A DNA stretch of 26,569 nucleotides from CAYQPF01 sp964419225 (GCA_964419225.1 CAYQPF010000064.1:1-26569); one strand, 5' to 3'; positions 6,371 to 15,221 are shown, numbered from the stretch's first letter. The notes: generated from the letters alone by a model not told the origin. Translations and numbers: made by a program.

Positions 6371-8381
6371 TTTTAAAATCTCCTCGAAATTCAAACCTAC
6401 CGGGGATCAGCCTTTTGCTATTGCTGAACTGGTTGAAGGTATCAGAAATAACGATAAATACCAAACTCTGCTGGGTGTAACCGGTTCCGGTAAAACCTAT
6501 ACTATGGCTAATGTCATTGCTGAAATTGGCAAGCCGACTCTTGTCCTTTCCCATAATAAAACTCTTGCAGCTCAATTATACGGAGAATTTAAACAGCTTT
6601 TCCCCGATAATGCAGTTGAGTTCTTCATCAGCTATTATGATTATTATCAACCGGAAGCTTACATTCCGGGAAAAGATATTTATATTGAAAAAGACTCTGA
6701 TATCAATGAACAAATTGAAAAATTACGACTACATGCCACGATGTCCCTAATGGAAAGAAATGATGTAATTGTCGTTTGCAGTGTTTCCTGTATATATGGC
6801 TTAGGCATTCCGGAAGATTACCGGGAATCACATGTACTTCTCAAAACCGGTGATATAATTGAAAGGAATAAACTTCTCGAACAATTGATCTCCATCCAAT
6901 ACGGCAGAAATGATATTGCTTTTCAAAGAGGTGCTATTCGGGTAAGAGGTGAAATTGTTGATATATACCCGGCCTATCTCGAACATTCTGTCCGCATCCA
7001 TTTCTTTGGAGATGAAATTGAGAAGATTGAAAGGATCAATCCTATCAATAACCACATTCTGGAAGTAGTGTCTGAATATCCTATCTACCCGGCAACCCAC
7101 TTTGTGACATCTCCGGATAAATTGGAAAAAGCTCTTGATTCCATTGATAAGGAAATGTTGGAACAGGTTAGATATTTCAACAGCCAGAACAGATTGATCG
7201 AAGCTCAAAGAATTGAACAAAGAACCCGCTTTGACATGGAAATGCTCAAAGAATTAGGTGTCTGCTCAGGTATTGAAAATTATACCAGACATATAACCGG
7301 TTCGCAAAAAGGTGCTCCTCCTTATTGTTTGCTTGATTATTTTCCATCAGACTTTTTAATGTTTATTGATGAATCTCATGCCAGTATTCCTCAGGTTAAA
7401 GCTATGTTCAACGGTGATTATGCCCGGAAAAAAAACCTGGTGGACTATGGTTTCCGTCTTCCCTCTGCTTTCGATAACAGACCCCTCAAATTTGATGAAT
7501 TTGAAAGTAAAATAAATCAGGTTATCTTTGTATCAGCGACTCCGTCTGCTTATGAAATGGAAAAAACTTCCGGAGTCTTTGTGGAACAGGTTATCCGGCC
7601 TACCGGGTTACTTGATCCTGTAATTGAGATCAAACCTGCCGGTAATCAGGTTGATGATCTGCTCGAGCAAATCCGGCAAAGAGTGTTGAATCAGGATAAA
7701 GTTCTGGTGACAACTCTCACCAAAAGAATGGCTGAAGATTTGACTTTTTATATGTCTCAGGCAGGGATCAGAGTCAGGTATCTCCATAGTGAAATTGACA
7801 CGATTCAGCGTTCCAAGATAATTCGTGATCTGCGTCTGAATGAATTTGATGTACTGGTCGGTATTAATCTTCTCAGAGAAGGTCTTGATCTTCCGGAAGT
7901 GTCTTTGGTAGCTATACTTGATGCTGACAAAGCAGGATTTCTTAGATCAACCAGATCACTGATTCAAACTTCAGGTAGAGCTGCACGTAATGTTAACGGT
8001 AAAGTTATTTTTTATGCTGAAACAATTACGGAGGCCATGCAGACAACGATAGATGAAACTAACCGTAGAAGAGAAAAACAGGTTAAATATAATACAGAAA
8101 ATGGAATTACACCCCAAACAATCTATAAAACTGTGGAAGATATCATGATTTCCACTTCTGTCGCAGAAGGTTATAGTGCTTATGAACAGAAAACCGCCAC
8201 AAGTGAAAAAGAAGATTTCAAAGCATATCTGGAACTTGATTCCCTGAAAAAAGTACTTGATATTCTTAAAAAAGAAATGCGGAAGGCTGCCGATAACCTC
8301 AATTTTGAAAAAGCTGCAGATCTGAGAGACAGAATCCTGGATCTTCAACAAACTATCAAAGATTTTAATACCGGAGAGTAA
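6363..8381 (+). CDS. uvrB: excinuclease ABC subunit B (UvrB)
   Basis: UvrB is the damage-verifying, ATP-dependent core of nucleotide excision repair; it is loaded by UvrA and recruits UvrC. At 672 aa it is full length. Visible elements are Walker A GVTGSGKT (38-45), the beta-hairpin YYDYYQPEAYIP that clamps DNA, the Walker B-like DESH at 336-339, RPTGLLDP, the helicase motif segment GINLLREGLDLPE, QTSGRAARN, and the C-terminal UVR motif (about 632-665, with NFEKAADLRDRI) that contacts UvrC. The ATG overlaps the previous gene by 8 bases, and the next start is one base beyond its stop, so it is embedded in the chemotaxis run rather than having its own SOS-type promoter. I see no LexA-like box just upstream. 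Confidence 0.97.
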   Translation: MNDFKISSKFKPTGDQPFAIAELVEGIRNNDKYQTLLGVTGSGKTYTMANVIAEIGKPTLVLSHNKTLAAQLYGEFKQLFPDNAVEFFISYYDYYQPEAYIPGKDIYIEKDSDINEQIEKLRLHATMSLMERNDVIVVCSVSCIYGLGIPEDYRESHVLLKTGDIIERNKLLEQLISIQYGRNDIAFQRGAIRVRGEIVDIYPAYLEHSVRIHFFGDEIEKIERINPINNHILEVVSEYPIYPATHFVTSPDKLEKALDSIDKEMLEQVRYFNSQNRLIEAQRIEQRTRFDMEMLKELGVCSGIENYTRHITGSQKGAPPYCLLDYFPSDFLMFIDESHASIPQVKAMFNGDYARKKNLVDYGFRLPSAFDNRPLKFDEFESKINQVIFVSATPSAYEMEKTSGVFVEQVIRPTGLLDPVIEIKPAGNQVDDLLEQIRQRVLNQDKVLVTTLTKRMAEDLTFYMSQAGIRVRYLHSEIDTIQRSKIIRDLRLNEFDVLVGINLLREGLDLPEVSLVAILDADKAGFLRSTRSLIQTSGRAARNVNGKVIFYAETITEAMQTTIDETNRRREKQVKYNTENGITPQTIYKTVEDIMISTSVAEGYSAYEQKTATSEKEDFKAYLELDSLKKVLDILKKEMRKAADNLNFEKAADLRDRILDLQQTIKDFNTGE

Positions 8382-8382
8382 A

Positions 8383-8991
8383 ATGAAAATACTTATTGCA
8401 GAAGATGGATACTTATACCGAAATGTTCTAAAATCCCTCTTACAAGACTGGGGTCATGAAAATATCTATATTGCTGAAGATGGCGAAGTTGCTTGGGATA
8501 TTATTCAAAAAGAAGACATAGATCTGGCTATAATTGATTGGATTATGCCGAAACTCGAAGGAATTGACCTGATTAAAAAAATCCGCCTGATCCGCAACAA
8601 ACATTACATTTATACGATCATTCTAACCTCCAAAGAAACCATTGAGGATCTCGTCGAAGGTCTGAAATCAGGTGCTGACGATTACATCACAAAACCTTTC
8701 AATAACGCAGAATTGAAGGCAAGACTCAATGTCGGAATCCGCCAGGTGGAACTCCGCTGCGAATTAACAGATAAAATTGACGAACTCGAAAGAGCTCTGA
8801 AAGAAAACGGTGTCTTGAGAGGATTATTACCTATCTGCTCAAGCTGTAAGAAAATTCGAGATGACGACGGTTATTGGGGAGAAGTGGATAACTATCTCAC
8901 GAATGTTCAGGGTGCTAAACTTACTCACTCCATCTGCCCTGATTGCAAAATAAAACTGTACCCTGATCTTTTTAAGAATAAAAAGAAATGA
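8383..8991 (+). CDS. receiver protein with C-terminal Cys/His tail
   Basis: This 202-aa protein has an intact receiver at about 1-120: E7/D8, phospho-acceptor D52 in IIDWIMP and K104 in ITKPF. A short coiled-coil-like linker (ELTDKIDELERALKENGVL) follows. The tail reads LLPICSSCKKIRDDDGYW and ends THSICPDCKIKLYP. Its C152, C155, H182, C185 and C188 could bind zinc. This tail recurs after receivers and PAS/kinase modules in many bacteria; I know of no established function. The ATG is one base after the uvrB stop, with GGAG inside the uvrB end, so the two are translationally coupled. It is the last gene of the run. Confidence 0.85.
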   Translation: MKILIAEDGYLYRNVLKSLLQDWGHENIYIAEDGEVAWDIIQKEDIDLAIIDWIMPKLEGIDLIKKIRLIRNKHYIYTIILTSKETIEDLVEGLKSGADDYITKPFNNAELKARLNVGIRQVELRCELTDKIDELERALKENGVLRGLLPICSSCKKIRDDDGYWGEVDNYLTNVQGAKLTHSICPDCKIKLYPDLFKNKKK

Positions 8992-9700
8992 TTGAGAAAA
9001 TCATCAAAAAATGAAGCACAAAAGACACATTATAATGTGTGTCATGTGTTGTTTAGGTGTTGAGGCAAAATAAAGTAGTCTATTAATATAGTTAATTAAA
9101 ACATCAGGACAAACCCTGATTAATAATCTGTCGTCCTATCGGACTGGGATTGGTGTTTATTTATACCTGCAGCTAAAGCTGCAGGCTATACATCTTTTGT
9201 CCTGCGGACAATAAGAGAAGCCTGTACTTGATACATAATGAAATGCAACCATAATTTGATACTGTTCATGTTTGAGTAAGACAATATCAGAATCTATCGC
9301 CTTTAGTGGAAGTAAAAAGGGGTCCAAAAAACATTTTTAGCCTCAGTTTTCAAAATTGACAAGTTGCAATGTTAAGGGGATTTTGTCTCTTTAAGTCCGA
9401 AGGACGCAAGATGTTAGCCCGCAGCTTCAGCTGCGGGTTTGAATCATTCACTTCCCCTGTCCCGCAGGGACAAAAGATTATTGTTCTCTTAAAAAAACGT
9501 CTTTATAAGCTAAATATCGGTCATATTATCAAAACAAATACCAGAATAATACAGAATCCCTTTTTTCTAAGAAACAAGACAAAGCTGTTGGATATTAATG
9601 GAGGAAAGTTGAACAGTCTCCATAATTTTATATAGAGTCTTTAGCAAATAATCTTTGACATTTTAAACCCTCTATACCTTATTGTCACATATTTTATAAA
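8992..9700. repeat. intergenic region with hairpin cluster, no gene
   Basis: About 700 bases with no credible gene. It holds a series of compact palindromes: ACACATTATAATGTGT (9025-9040), GTCC/GGAC (9133-9144), CCTGCAGCT-AA-AGCTGCAGG (9166-9185), TTGTCC-TGC-GGACAA (9197-9211), GTCC-GAA-GGAC (9395-9405), CCCGCAGCT-TC-AGCTGCGGG (9418-9437) and TGTCCC-GCA-GGGACA (9458-9472). Two of these are near-identical in design (9166 and 9418). The 88-codon frame at 9369-9635 runs through the hairpins and is not supported. Confidence 0.75.
9655..9683 (+). promoter_or_regulatory. weak promoter candidate before tldD-like gene
   Basis: TTGACA at 9655-9660 is followed after 17 bases by CTTATT (9678-9683), a poor -10 box. 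If used, miniature element B lies inside the 5' leader of the following gene. Confidence 0.3.
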
Positions 9701-9864
9701 CTCGGATTGTGCAGTAGAAGTTTGCAAGCTGGGTCAAAGATCGTGAAGATTGAAGCCTTGTAATCGAACGAGGTTATATTATAAATATATGGTGAGTGAG
9801 ATTGTAAGTCTTTCAAATTCACTAGCTTCAGCCAGTTTGTAAAAATTCTACTGCACAGTTCGGG
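9701..9864. mobile_element. miniature inverted-repeat element, copy B (164 bp)
   Basis: The same terminal repeats and core as copies A and C, and the same length as C (164 bp) with about a dozen base differences by eye. The left end begins CTCGG rather than CCCGG. The flanks ATAAA (9696-9700) and TTAAA (9865-9869) match at four of five positions, consistent with an older target duplication. The element ends six bases before the AGAGG ribosome site of the next gene. Confidence 0.82.
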
Positions 9865-9880
9865 TTAAACAGAGGTTTTT

Positions 9881-11233
9881 ATGCTAAATATGCTGAACAA
9901 ACTGGATTTAACAGTTTACAACTGTGATTTTATCGACATTCGCCTGGAAAAGGAAATAAAAAACGGTTTTCAAATCCGTAATGGCGAACTGGAGCAGGGC
10001 AATCAGGTTCCTTCACTTGGGGCATTTATCAGAGTACAAAACAAAGATAAATGGTATTATGCATCTACTACCAATATTGTAGATATCCCACAAATTATTC
10101 TGGATTTAATTGATTCAGCTGGTATCAAAGAGCCTCTGAAAAAATCAATGAATCTCTCAATCACTCCGGAGTCCAGGGAAATAGCAAGAGCAGAAAAAAT
10201 CGTATTCCTGGAATCAAAAGACAAAATTGATCTGTTATCGTCTTTCAAACCAATATTAGACAATGAAAAACTTATAATCGATTATGCACTTATGTATAAT
10301 GACCGCTATTCCCAACGCTGGTACAAAAATTCCCAAGGCAGATTTTCCTACTATGATCTTGATTTGGCAGGAATTGTAGCCTGGTTCTCTTTAAAAGAAA
10401 ACAATAACATTTTTCAAACAAGTTATACCAGCACCGGACATTTCCTGTCTGATTTCCAGGATTTTTCGCAAAAGCTGGCTGAGGATCTGGAGTCTGCAAA
10501 GTTGTTTATTAATGCACCTACCATTACACCGGGTAACTATCCTGTGATCCTGAGTGAAGAAGCCGCCGGTATATTTGCTCATGAGAGTTTTGGTCACAAA
10601 AGCGAAGCAGATTTTATGCTGGATGATGAAAATCTTAAGCTGGAATGGGAGTTGGGCAAGAAAGTCAGCAGTGAAATTCTTTCGATCGTGGATGAAGGCG
10701 ATGTACCCGGCACATCCGGATATGTACCTTTTGATGATGAGGGAACCGTAACCCAAAAAACCTATTTAATCAAAAATGGTGTTCTTGCCGGACGTTTACA
10801 TTCTGAGAAAACTGCCCAGGTATTGCATGAGGAAACAACAGGTAATGCCAGAGCTATCAACTTCTTTTATGAACCGATCGTAAGGATGACAAACACTTAT
10901 ATAGAAGCGGGAGACAGTACGTTTGAAGAGTTATGCAGCACGATTGAAGATGGCTTTTATATTGAAAAGGTATCACATGGAAGTGGTCTGTCCACATTTA
11001 CTCTGGCAGTCAACAGAGCATATAGAATAAAGGATGGAAAATTAGCTGAACCTGTAAAGATAAATGTCATCACAGGCAGTCTTTTCCAAACTCTTTATGA
11101 TATAGACGGGTTATCAAATCAGTTGAAATTGCTTAGTTCTGTTATGGGTGGTTGCGGTAAGAATGAGCAATGGCCATTACCCGTAAGTTTTGGCGGGCCC
11201 AAAGTACGCATTAGAAAGATGATGGTATCATAG
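9881..11233 (+). CDS. TldD-like metalloprotease
   Basis: This 450-aa protein belongs to the TldD/PmbA (TldE) family, whose E. coli pair digests unfolded or modified peptides such as the microcin B17 precursor. This member carries the active-site HExxxH as HESFGH (234-239), in EEAAGIFAHESFGHKSEAD. The likely third zinc ligand is C425 in GGCGKNEQ. It is therefore the catalytic partner and the next gene the non-catalytic one. The ATG at 9881 has AGAGG at 9871-9875. That ribosome site almost touches the target duplication of miniature element B, so the insertion replaced the DNA immediately upstream. No precursor-peptide or modification genes are visible nearby, so a general peptide-turnover role is equally possible. 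Confidence 0.88.
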   Translation: MLNMLNKLDLTVYNCDFIDIRLEKEIKNGFQIRNGELEQGNQVPSLGAFIRVQNKDKWYYASTTNIVDIPQIILDLIDSAGIKEPLKKSMNLSITPESREIARAEKIVFLESKDKIDLLSSFKPILDNEKLIIDYALMYNDRYSQRWYKNSQGRFSYYDLDLAGIVAWFSLKENNNIFQTSYTSTGHFLSDFQDFSQKLAEDLESAKLFINAPTITPGNYPVILSEEAAGIFAHESFGHKSEADFMLDDENLKLEWELGKKVSSEILSIVDEGDVPGTSGYVPFDDEGTVTQKTYLIKNGVLAGRLHSEKTAQVLHEETTGNARAINFFYEPIVRMTNTYIEAGDSTFEELCSTIEDGFYIEKVSHGSGLSTFTLAVNRAYRIKDGKLAEPVKINVITGSLFQTLYDIDGLSNQLKLLSSVMGGCGKNEQWPLPVSFGGPKVRIRKMMVS

Positions 11234-11242
11234 GAGGAAAGA

Positions 11243-12484
11243 ATGATAATTGAAAAATTTACAGATGAAAATTTAATCCACAGCATAAATATTGTGAACA
11301 AAGAGATATCATCTTTCAGAACTCAAAATATCCTTAAAAAAAGTATCCGGGTGTTTTATCCTGATGGCCGCTTTGGGTTAAGTTCAGCCTTGGGAGAAGT
11401 ATCAGATGCCGATTTAACCGAATCAGCAAAGAAGAATGCTGACTTCGGTTTTAAGTATCAATACGAACTGGAGAAAGATACACAAGGGACTTATAGCAGA
11501 GGAAATATCAATTTGCACAAAAGAGAATTTCTTTTATCTGAAACCGAAGAGATAGTCAAAGATCTGAAAAGTATTGCAGGCAAGAAGTTTTCCTTCTCAG
11601 ATCATATCCATCTAAACAAGAGAATAGTCAGTTTGGAAAATAGCCAGGGAGTCAAACTTTCCCGCACAACTTCAACATATGATTGTGGATTGATGCTGAA
11701 ACGAATCGGCAGTCCGGATCTGATTGACGGGTTTATTGGTATTTCATCTTATGAAGGAATCGATAAGGATAAGTTTTATCAGGAAGCAGATGTCATCTTA
11801 AAAGCGATAAGCTCTGATGTAATAACTCTTAATCATGATAATATGCCTATTGTCTTCTTTGGTAAAGAACTTCTAAGTCATTTTAATTCAGATGTAAACG
11901 GGAAAAGCTATTTTTTGGGTAATTCCCTTCTGGTAAACAAACTCGGAACACAGATTATGCATCCCGACATCAATATATACGATCAGCACGATGATCAGGC
12001 AAGTTTAACATACAGTCCCTTTGATCATGAAGGGATTGTCAGAAAAGAGGTATTTCCTTTGGTTGAAAATGGTATTTTCAAGAATATCTATCTGGACAAA
12101 AAAACAGCACAAAAGTACGGTAAAATTTCTACAGGTAATGGATTCAGAAGTTATGATTCAAATCCGGGTTGTTCCTCCAGAACAATAAGTCTGTCATATA
12201 CACATGACTCTTTAACAGAGCTGTCAAAAGGCCAAACACTTCTTCTCGTATATCTGACAAGTGGTGGTGATACTTTACCAACCGGTGATTTTTCCTTCCC
12301 CGTACAAATTGGTTTTTATTTCAAAGATGGCAAAATCATCGGCAAGGCACCTCAACTCACTATAACCGGCAATTATCTGAAAGCACTAAACGAAGATTTT
12401 ATATGTGTAGCGAAGAATGATTTTCTGCCAGAAAATTTCAATCTCCAAACCATTGTCTGTAAAAGCAAAATATCTTTAAATTGA
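11243..12484 (+). CDS. TldE/PmbA-like partner protein
   Basis: The 413-aa product shares the TldD/PmbA fold (for example the late GDTLPTGDFSFPVQIGFYF and LTITGNYL segments) but has no HExxxH, as expected for the TldE partner that forms the heterodimer. A strong AGGAGGAAAG ribosome site lies between the stop of the TldD-like gene and this ATG, nine bases apart, so the two are co-expressed. Sequence is consistent in length with the family (about 430-450 aa, slightly short here). Which of the many PmbA/TldE subgroups it belongs to cannot be told by eye. Confidence 0.82.
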   Translation: MIIEKFTDENLIHSINIVNKEISSFRTQNILKKSIRVFYPDGRFGLSSALGEVSDADLTESAKKNADFGFKYQYELEKDTQGTYSRGNINLHKREFLLSETEEIVKDLKSIAGKKFSFSDHIHLNKRIVSLENSQGVKLSRTTSTYDCGLMLKRIGSPDLIDGFIGISSYEGIDKDKFYQEADVILKAISSDVITLNHDNMPIVFFGKELLSHFNSDVNGKSYFLGNSLLVNKLGTQIMHPDINIYDQHDDQASLTYSPFDHEGIVRKEVFPLVENGIFKNIYLDKKTAQKYGKISTGNGFRSYDSNPGCSSRTISLSYTHDSLTELSKGQTLLLVYLTSGGDTLPTGDFSFPVQIGFYFKDGKIIGKAPQLTITGNYLKALNEDFICVAKNDFLPENFNLQTIVCKSKISLN

Positions 12485-12491
12485 GGTAAAA

Positions 12492-12776
12492 ATGATAATC
12501 ATCATTAACAAATATCTCAAGCCGTTGGAAGAAGTGGACAAAGAGTTGGAAAACCACAAAATCTTCCTGAAGAAATACTATGACAAGAAAGTATTTATTT
12601 GTTCCGGCAGACAAAATCCCCGCACAGGCGGATTAATTATAACCAACCTCAAGGATAAGGAAGAAGCACAAAGAATAATTGAGGAAGATCCCTTTTTTGT
12701 GGAAGGTATTGCCTCCTATGTGTTTATCGAAGTTCTTCCTACTATGTATCAGGAAGAATTCTTAAAGCTGTTATAA
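12492..12776 (+). CDS. YciI-domain protein
   Basis: A 94-aa YCII-related protein. The family folds like ferredoxin-like barrels and has conserved His and Asp residues in a putative active site; here H22 (in ENHKIFLKKYY) and D65 (in EEDPFFVEGI) occupy those places, with the typical SGRQNPRTGGLII strand between. Biochemical roles in the family are mostly unproven. GAGG overlaps the stop of the TldE-like gene and the ATG follows after seven bases, so it is the third gene of that operon. A terminator hairpin follows. Confidence 0.8.
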   Translation: MIIIINKYLKPLEEVDKELENHKIFLKKYYDKKVFICSGRQNPRTGGLIITNLKDKEEAQRIIEEDPFFVEGIASYVFIEVLPTMYQEEFLKLL

Positions 12777-12796
12777 CCTTAAAAAATATCAATCAG

Positions 12797-12830
12797 AGGG
12801 CAGACACAAGAATCTGCCCTTCATTTTTTC
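12797..12830 (+). terminator. intrinsic terminator after the YciI gene
   Basis: AGGGCAGA (12797-12804), an 8-base loop, TCTGCCCT (12813-12820), then TTCATTTTTT. It closes the tldD-tldE-yciI unit. On the minus strand the same stem is followed after a gap by a T run, so it may also stop glnN transcription. Confidence 0.78.
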
Positions 12831-12837
12831 AGTTTAT

Positions 12838-13001
12838 CCCGGATTGTGCAGTAGAGGTTTGCAAACTGGGTCGAAGATCGTGAAGAGTGAAGGTTTGCAA
12901 TCGAACGAGGTTATATAATAAATATATGGTGAGTGAGATTGTAAGTCCTTCAAATTCACTAGCTTCAGCCAGATTGTAAAGATTCTACTGCACAGTTCGG
13001 G
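12838..13001. mobile_element. miniature inverted-repeat element, copy C (164 bp)
   Basis: The cleanest copy. Left end CCCGGATTGTGCAGTAGAGG, right end CTACTGCACAGTTCGGG, arms of about 32 bp that pair imperfectly. Perfect 5-bp flanks TTTAT at 12833-12837 and 13002-13006. The right flank contains the complement of the glnN stop codon (13003-13005), so the element landed exactly on the end of that gene without changing the protein. An inner pair, GGTTTGCAATC and GATTGTAAGTCC, lets the whole element fold into a nested hairpin. Confidence 0.88.
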
Positions 13002-13002
13002 T

Positions 13003-15102
13003 TTATAACGGATCAAACATATTGGAATATTTGGGAACAGGCCACAATTCAGTTGCAATGATTTCTTCGGCTTCATCAATAAGTATTCTGATTTGATCCA
13101 TTTCAGGTTGTAGCTGATCTGCATATTTATGAGCTAATAAAACCCAGTCTTGCTCCTGGAAGCAGGATTCGAGTAGTTTTTTGAATTTATCATTTTTGAG
13201 TTTTATTTCTGAGTAGAGTCGTTCCATATCCATTACTTCCTGGAGAATAACCGGGGATTTAAGATTCAGGTTTTGCAGATTAAGAAGAGTAGAACTCTGA
13301 TTCAGAAGGGCTTTACTTATGGCTGGCAAATAGAGAGTAGAGATCATTTTAAGAGCTGTCTGGAACTCAATTTGTTTTGTCTTTGTATATGCTTCCAACT
13401 TAACTTCATACTTTGCACGGATTTCTCTTTCTGAAAGTATTTCAAAACGCGAAATTTCTTTGATAGCATTTTCTTCTACCAGATAATCTAACGCTCTGGG
13501 AGTGTTTTTAGTATTTGGCAAGCCTCTTTTCTCAGCTTCCTGTTGCCAATCTGCTGAATAATTGTTACCCTCAAAGCGGATTACCCTGGTTTCAAAGAGA
13601 ATATCACGCATCACAAGCAAGAGGTTGGACTGAATATCTCCTTCCAGCTTCACTAAGCGTTGGTAAATTAGATCATATCCGTAGGCCAGATTAAAGTTCA
13701 AAATCGTAGCAGCCTCAGAGGCATTTTGAGATGCCCCCACCGCTCTAAACTCGAATTTATTACCTGTAAAAGCTATAGGAGAAGTTCTATTTCTATCCGA
13801 GATGTCTTTATTAACACTTGGTATATTCTGCAAACCCAAATTGATTTGGGCCAGGTTCATTTCTTTCTCAGGACTAATTTTCTCAATAGAATCCATAATG
13901 TGAGTAAGATAGTCACCCAAATAGACGGACATGATTGCCGGAGGAGCTTCATTAGCACCCAGACGGTGATCGTTCCCTGCATCTGCGATACTTGCTCGAA
14001 GTAATCCACCAAACTCTTTTATGCCGGCTAAAAAGGCGACGATAGTAGTCAAAAAATTAATATTATCAGCTGGAGATTTCGATGGTTCAAGATAATTATT
14101 TCCTAAATCATCTCCAACTGACCAGTTTAAATGCTTACCAGAACCATTGACAAAGGCAAAGGGTTTTTCATGGGTAAGACAAACAAGATCATGTTTTTCA
14201 GCAATACGTTTCATTATATCCATAGTTTGGAGATTATGATCAATGGCCAGATTGAGTTCTTCATAAAGAGGTGCAATTTCAAACTGATTGGGTGATACCT
14301 CGTTATGTCGGGTTTTAGAAGGAATCCCCCGACGATAGAGCTCATGGTCCAGTTCTTCCATAAAAGCCAGAACACGGCCTTTGATACTGCCGAAATAATG
14401 ATCTTCCATTTGTTGACCTTTTGAAGGAGGAGCACCGAAAAGGGTTCTGTTACAATTTTTCAAATCAGGTCTTTTTTGCCAGTGTTCTTTTGCAACGAGA
14501 AAATACTCCTGCTCTAAACCGGCATAAACCTTCATTCTGTTTAGGGGATTATCTGAAATAAGATTAAATAATCTAAGACCTTTTTCATTCAAAGTATGCA
14601 ATGACCTGAGCAAGGGAGTTTTTGTATCGAGAACATCTCCTGTCCAGGAGAGAAAAACAGAGGGTATAACCAAGGTTTTAGAATTATCAGCTTCGATCAG
14701 AAATGCCGGAGAACTTGGATCCCAGGCCGTATAACCCCTGGCTTCAAAGGTTGATCTTATTCCACCTGAAGGAAAAGACGAAGCATCAGGTTCAGATTGG
14801 ATTAATTGGTCACCGGAAAACCTTTCTATGATTTCTCCGGTTTTTGAGTAGGTTATAAAGGCATCATGTTTTTCAGCAGTACCACCACGTAGAGGTTGAA
14901 ACCAGTGGGTAAAATGAGTAGCACCATTATCCAGAGCCCATTCTTTCATAGCATGAGCAACATCATCAGCTATGTTTCTGTCCAAAGGAGTTGCATTAGT
15001 TATTGTAGAAATTAGTTTTAAATAGATTTTTTGAGGAAGTTTTTCCTGCATTACTTTCTTATTAAATGTCAATTCTCCAAAATATGTACTTATTCTTTTC
15101 AT
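13003..15102 (-). CDS. glnN: type III glutamine synthetase (GlnN)
   Basis: Glutamine synthetase joins ammonia and glutamate using ATP. The 699-aa length and motif set identify the large type III form, common in Bacteroidetes, cyanobacteria and some anaerobes, rather than GlnA type I. Key segments are GLEQEYF (195-201, a metal-binding glutamate region), HNEVSPNQFEIAP (266-278), NGSGKHLNWS (319-328) and HRLGANEAPPAI (379-390). A longer frame begins ten codons upstream, but the ATG at 15102 has GGAGG five bases ahead, so I use it. Its stop lies in the target duplication of miniature element C. It is a monocistronic unit, converging on the tldD operon and diverging from the glycosyltransferases. 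No PII or ammonium transporter gene is nearby. Confidence 0.95.
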   Translation of the reverse strand: MKRISTYFGELTFNKKVMQEKLPQKIYLKLISTITNATPLDRNIADDVAHAMKEWALDNGATHFTHWFQPLRGGTAEKHDAFITYSKTGEIIERFSGDQLIQSEPDASSFPSGGIRSTFEARGYTAWDPSSPAFLIEADNSKTLVIPSVFLSWTGDVLDTKTPLLRSLHTLNEKGLRLFNLISDNPLNRMKVYAGLEQEYFLVAKEHWQKRPDLKNCNRTLFGAPPSKGQQMEDHYFGSIKGRVLAFMEELDHELYRRGIPSKTRHNEVSPNQFEIAPLYEELNLAIDHNLQTMDIMKRIAEKHDLVCLTHEKPFAFVNGSGKHLNWSVGDDLGNNYLEPSKSPADNINFLTTIVAFLAGIKEFGGLLRASIADAGNDHRLGANEAPPAIMSVYLGDYLTHIMDSIEKISPEKEMNLAQINLGLQNIPSVNKDISDRNRTSPIAFTGNKFEFRAVGASQNASEAATILNFNLAYGYDLIYQRLVKLEGDIQSNLLLVMRDILFETRVIRFEGNNYSADWQQEAEKRGLPNTKNTPRALDYLVEENAIKEISRFEILSEREIRAKYEVKLEAYTKTKQIEFQTALKMISTLYLPAISKALLNQSSTLLNLQNLNLKSPVILQEVMDMERLYSEIKLKNDKFKKLLESCFQEQDWVLLAHKYADQLQPEMDQIRILIDEAEEIIATELWPVPKYSNMFDPL

Positions 15103-15221
15103 GTTAACCTCCACATTAAGCATTAGAACCAATAAATCCTAATTTCTGCCTAATGACAAGGAAAAAAATGTTGTTTTCCATGAACTTAAACATGCTGGAA
15201 ATTATGAAAATGAAAATCAAC

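Noticed and set aside
9369..9635. 88-codon plus-strand frame
   Set aside because: Runs through two palindromes; no ribosome site; product looks random.
9881..12776. A modified-peptide (bacteriocin) biosynthesis cluster because of the TldD/TldE pair
   Set aside because: No precursor peptide, cyclodehydratase, radical SAM or transporter gene is nearby; the pair is widespread outside such clusters.
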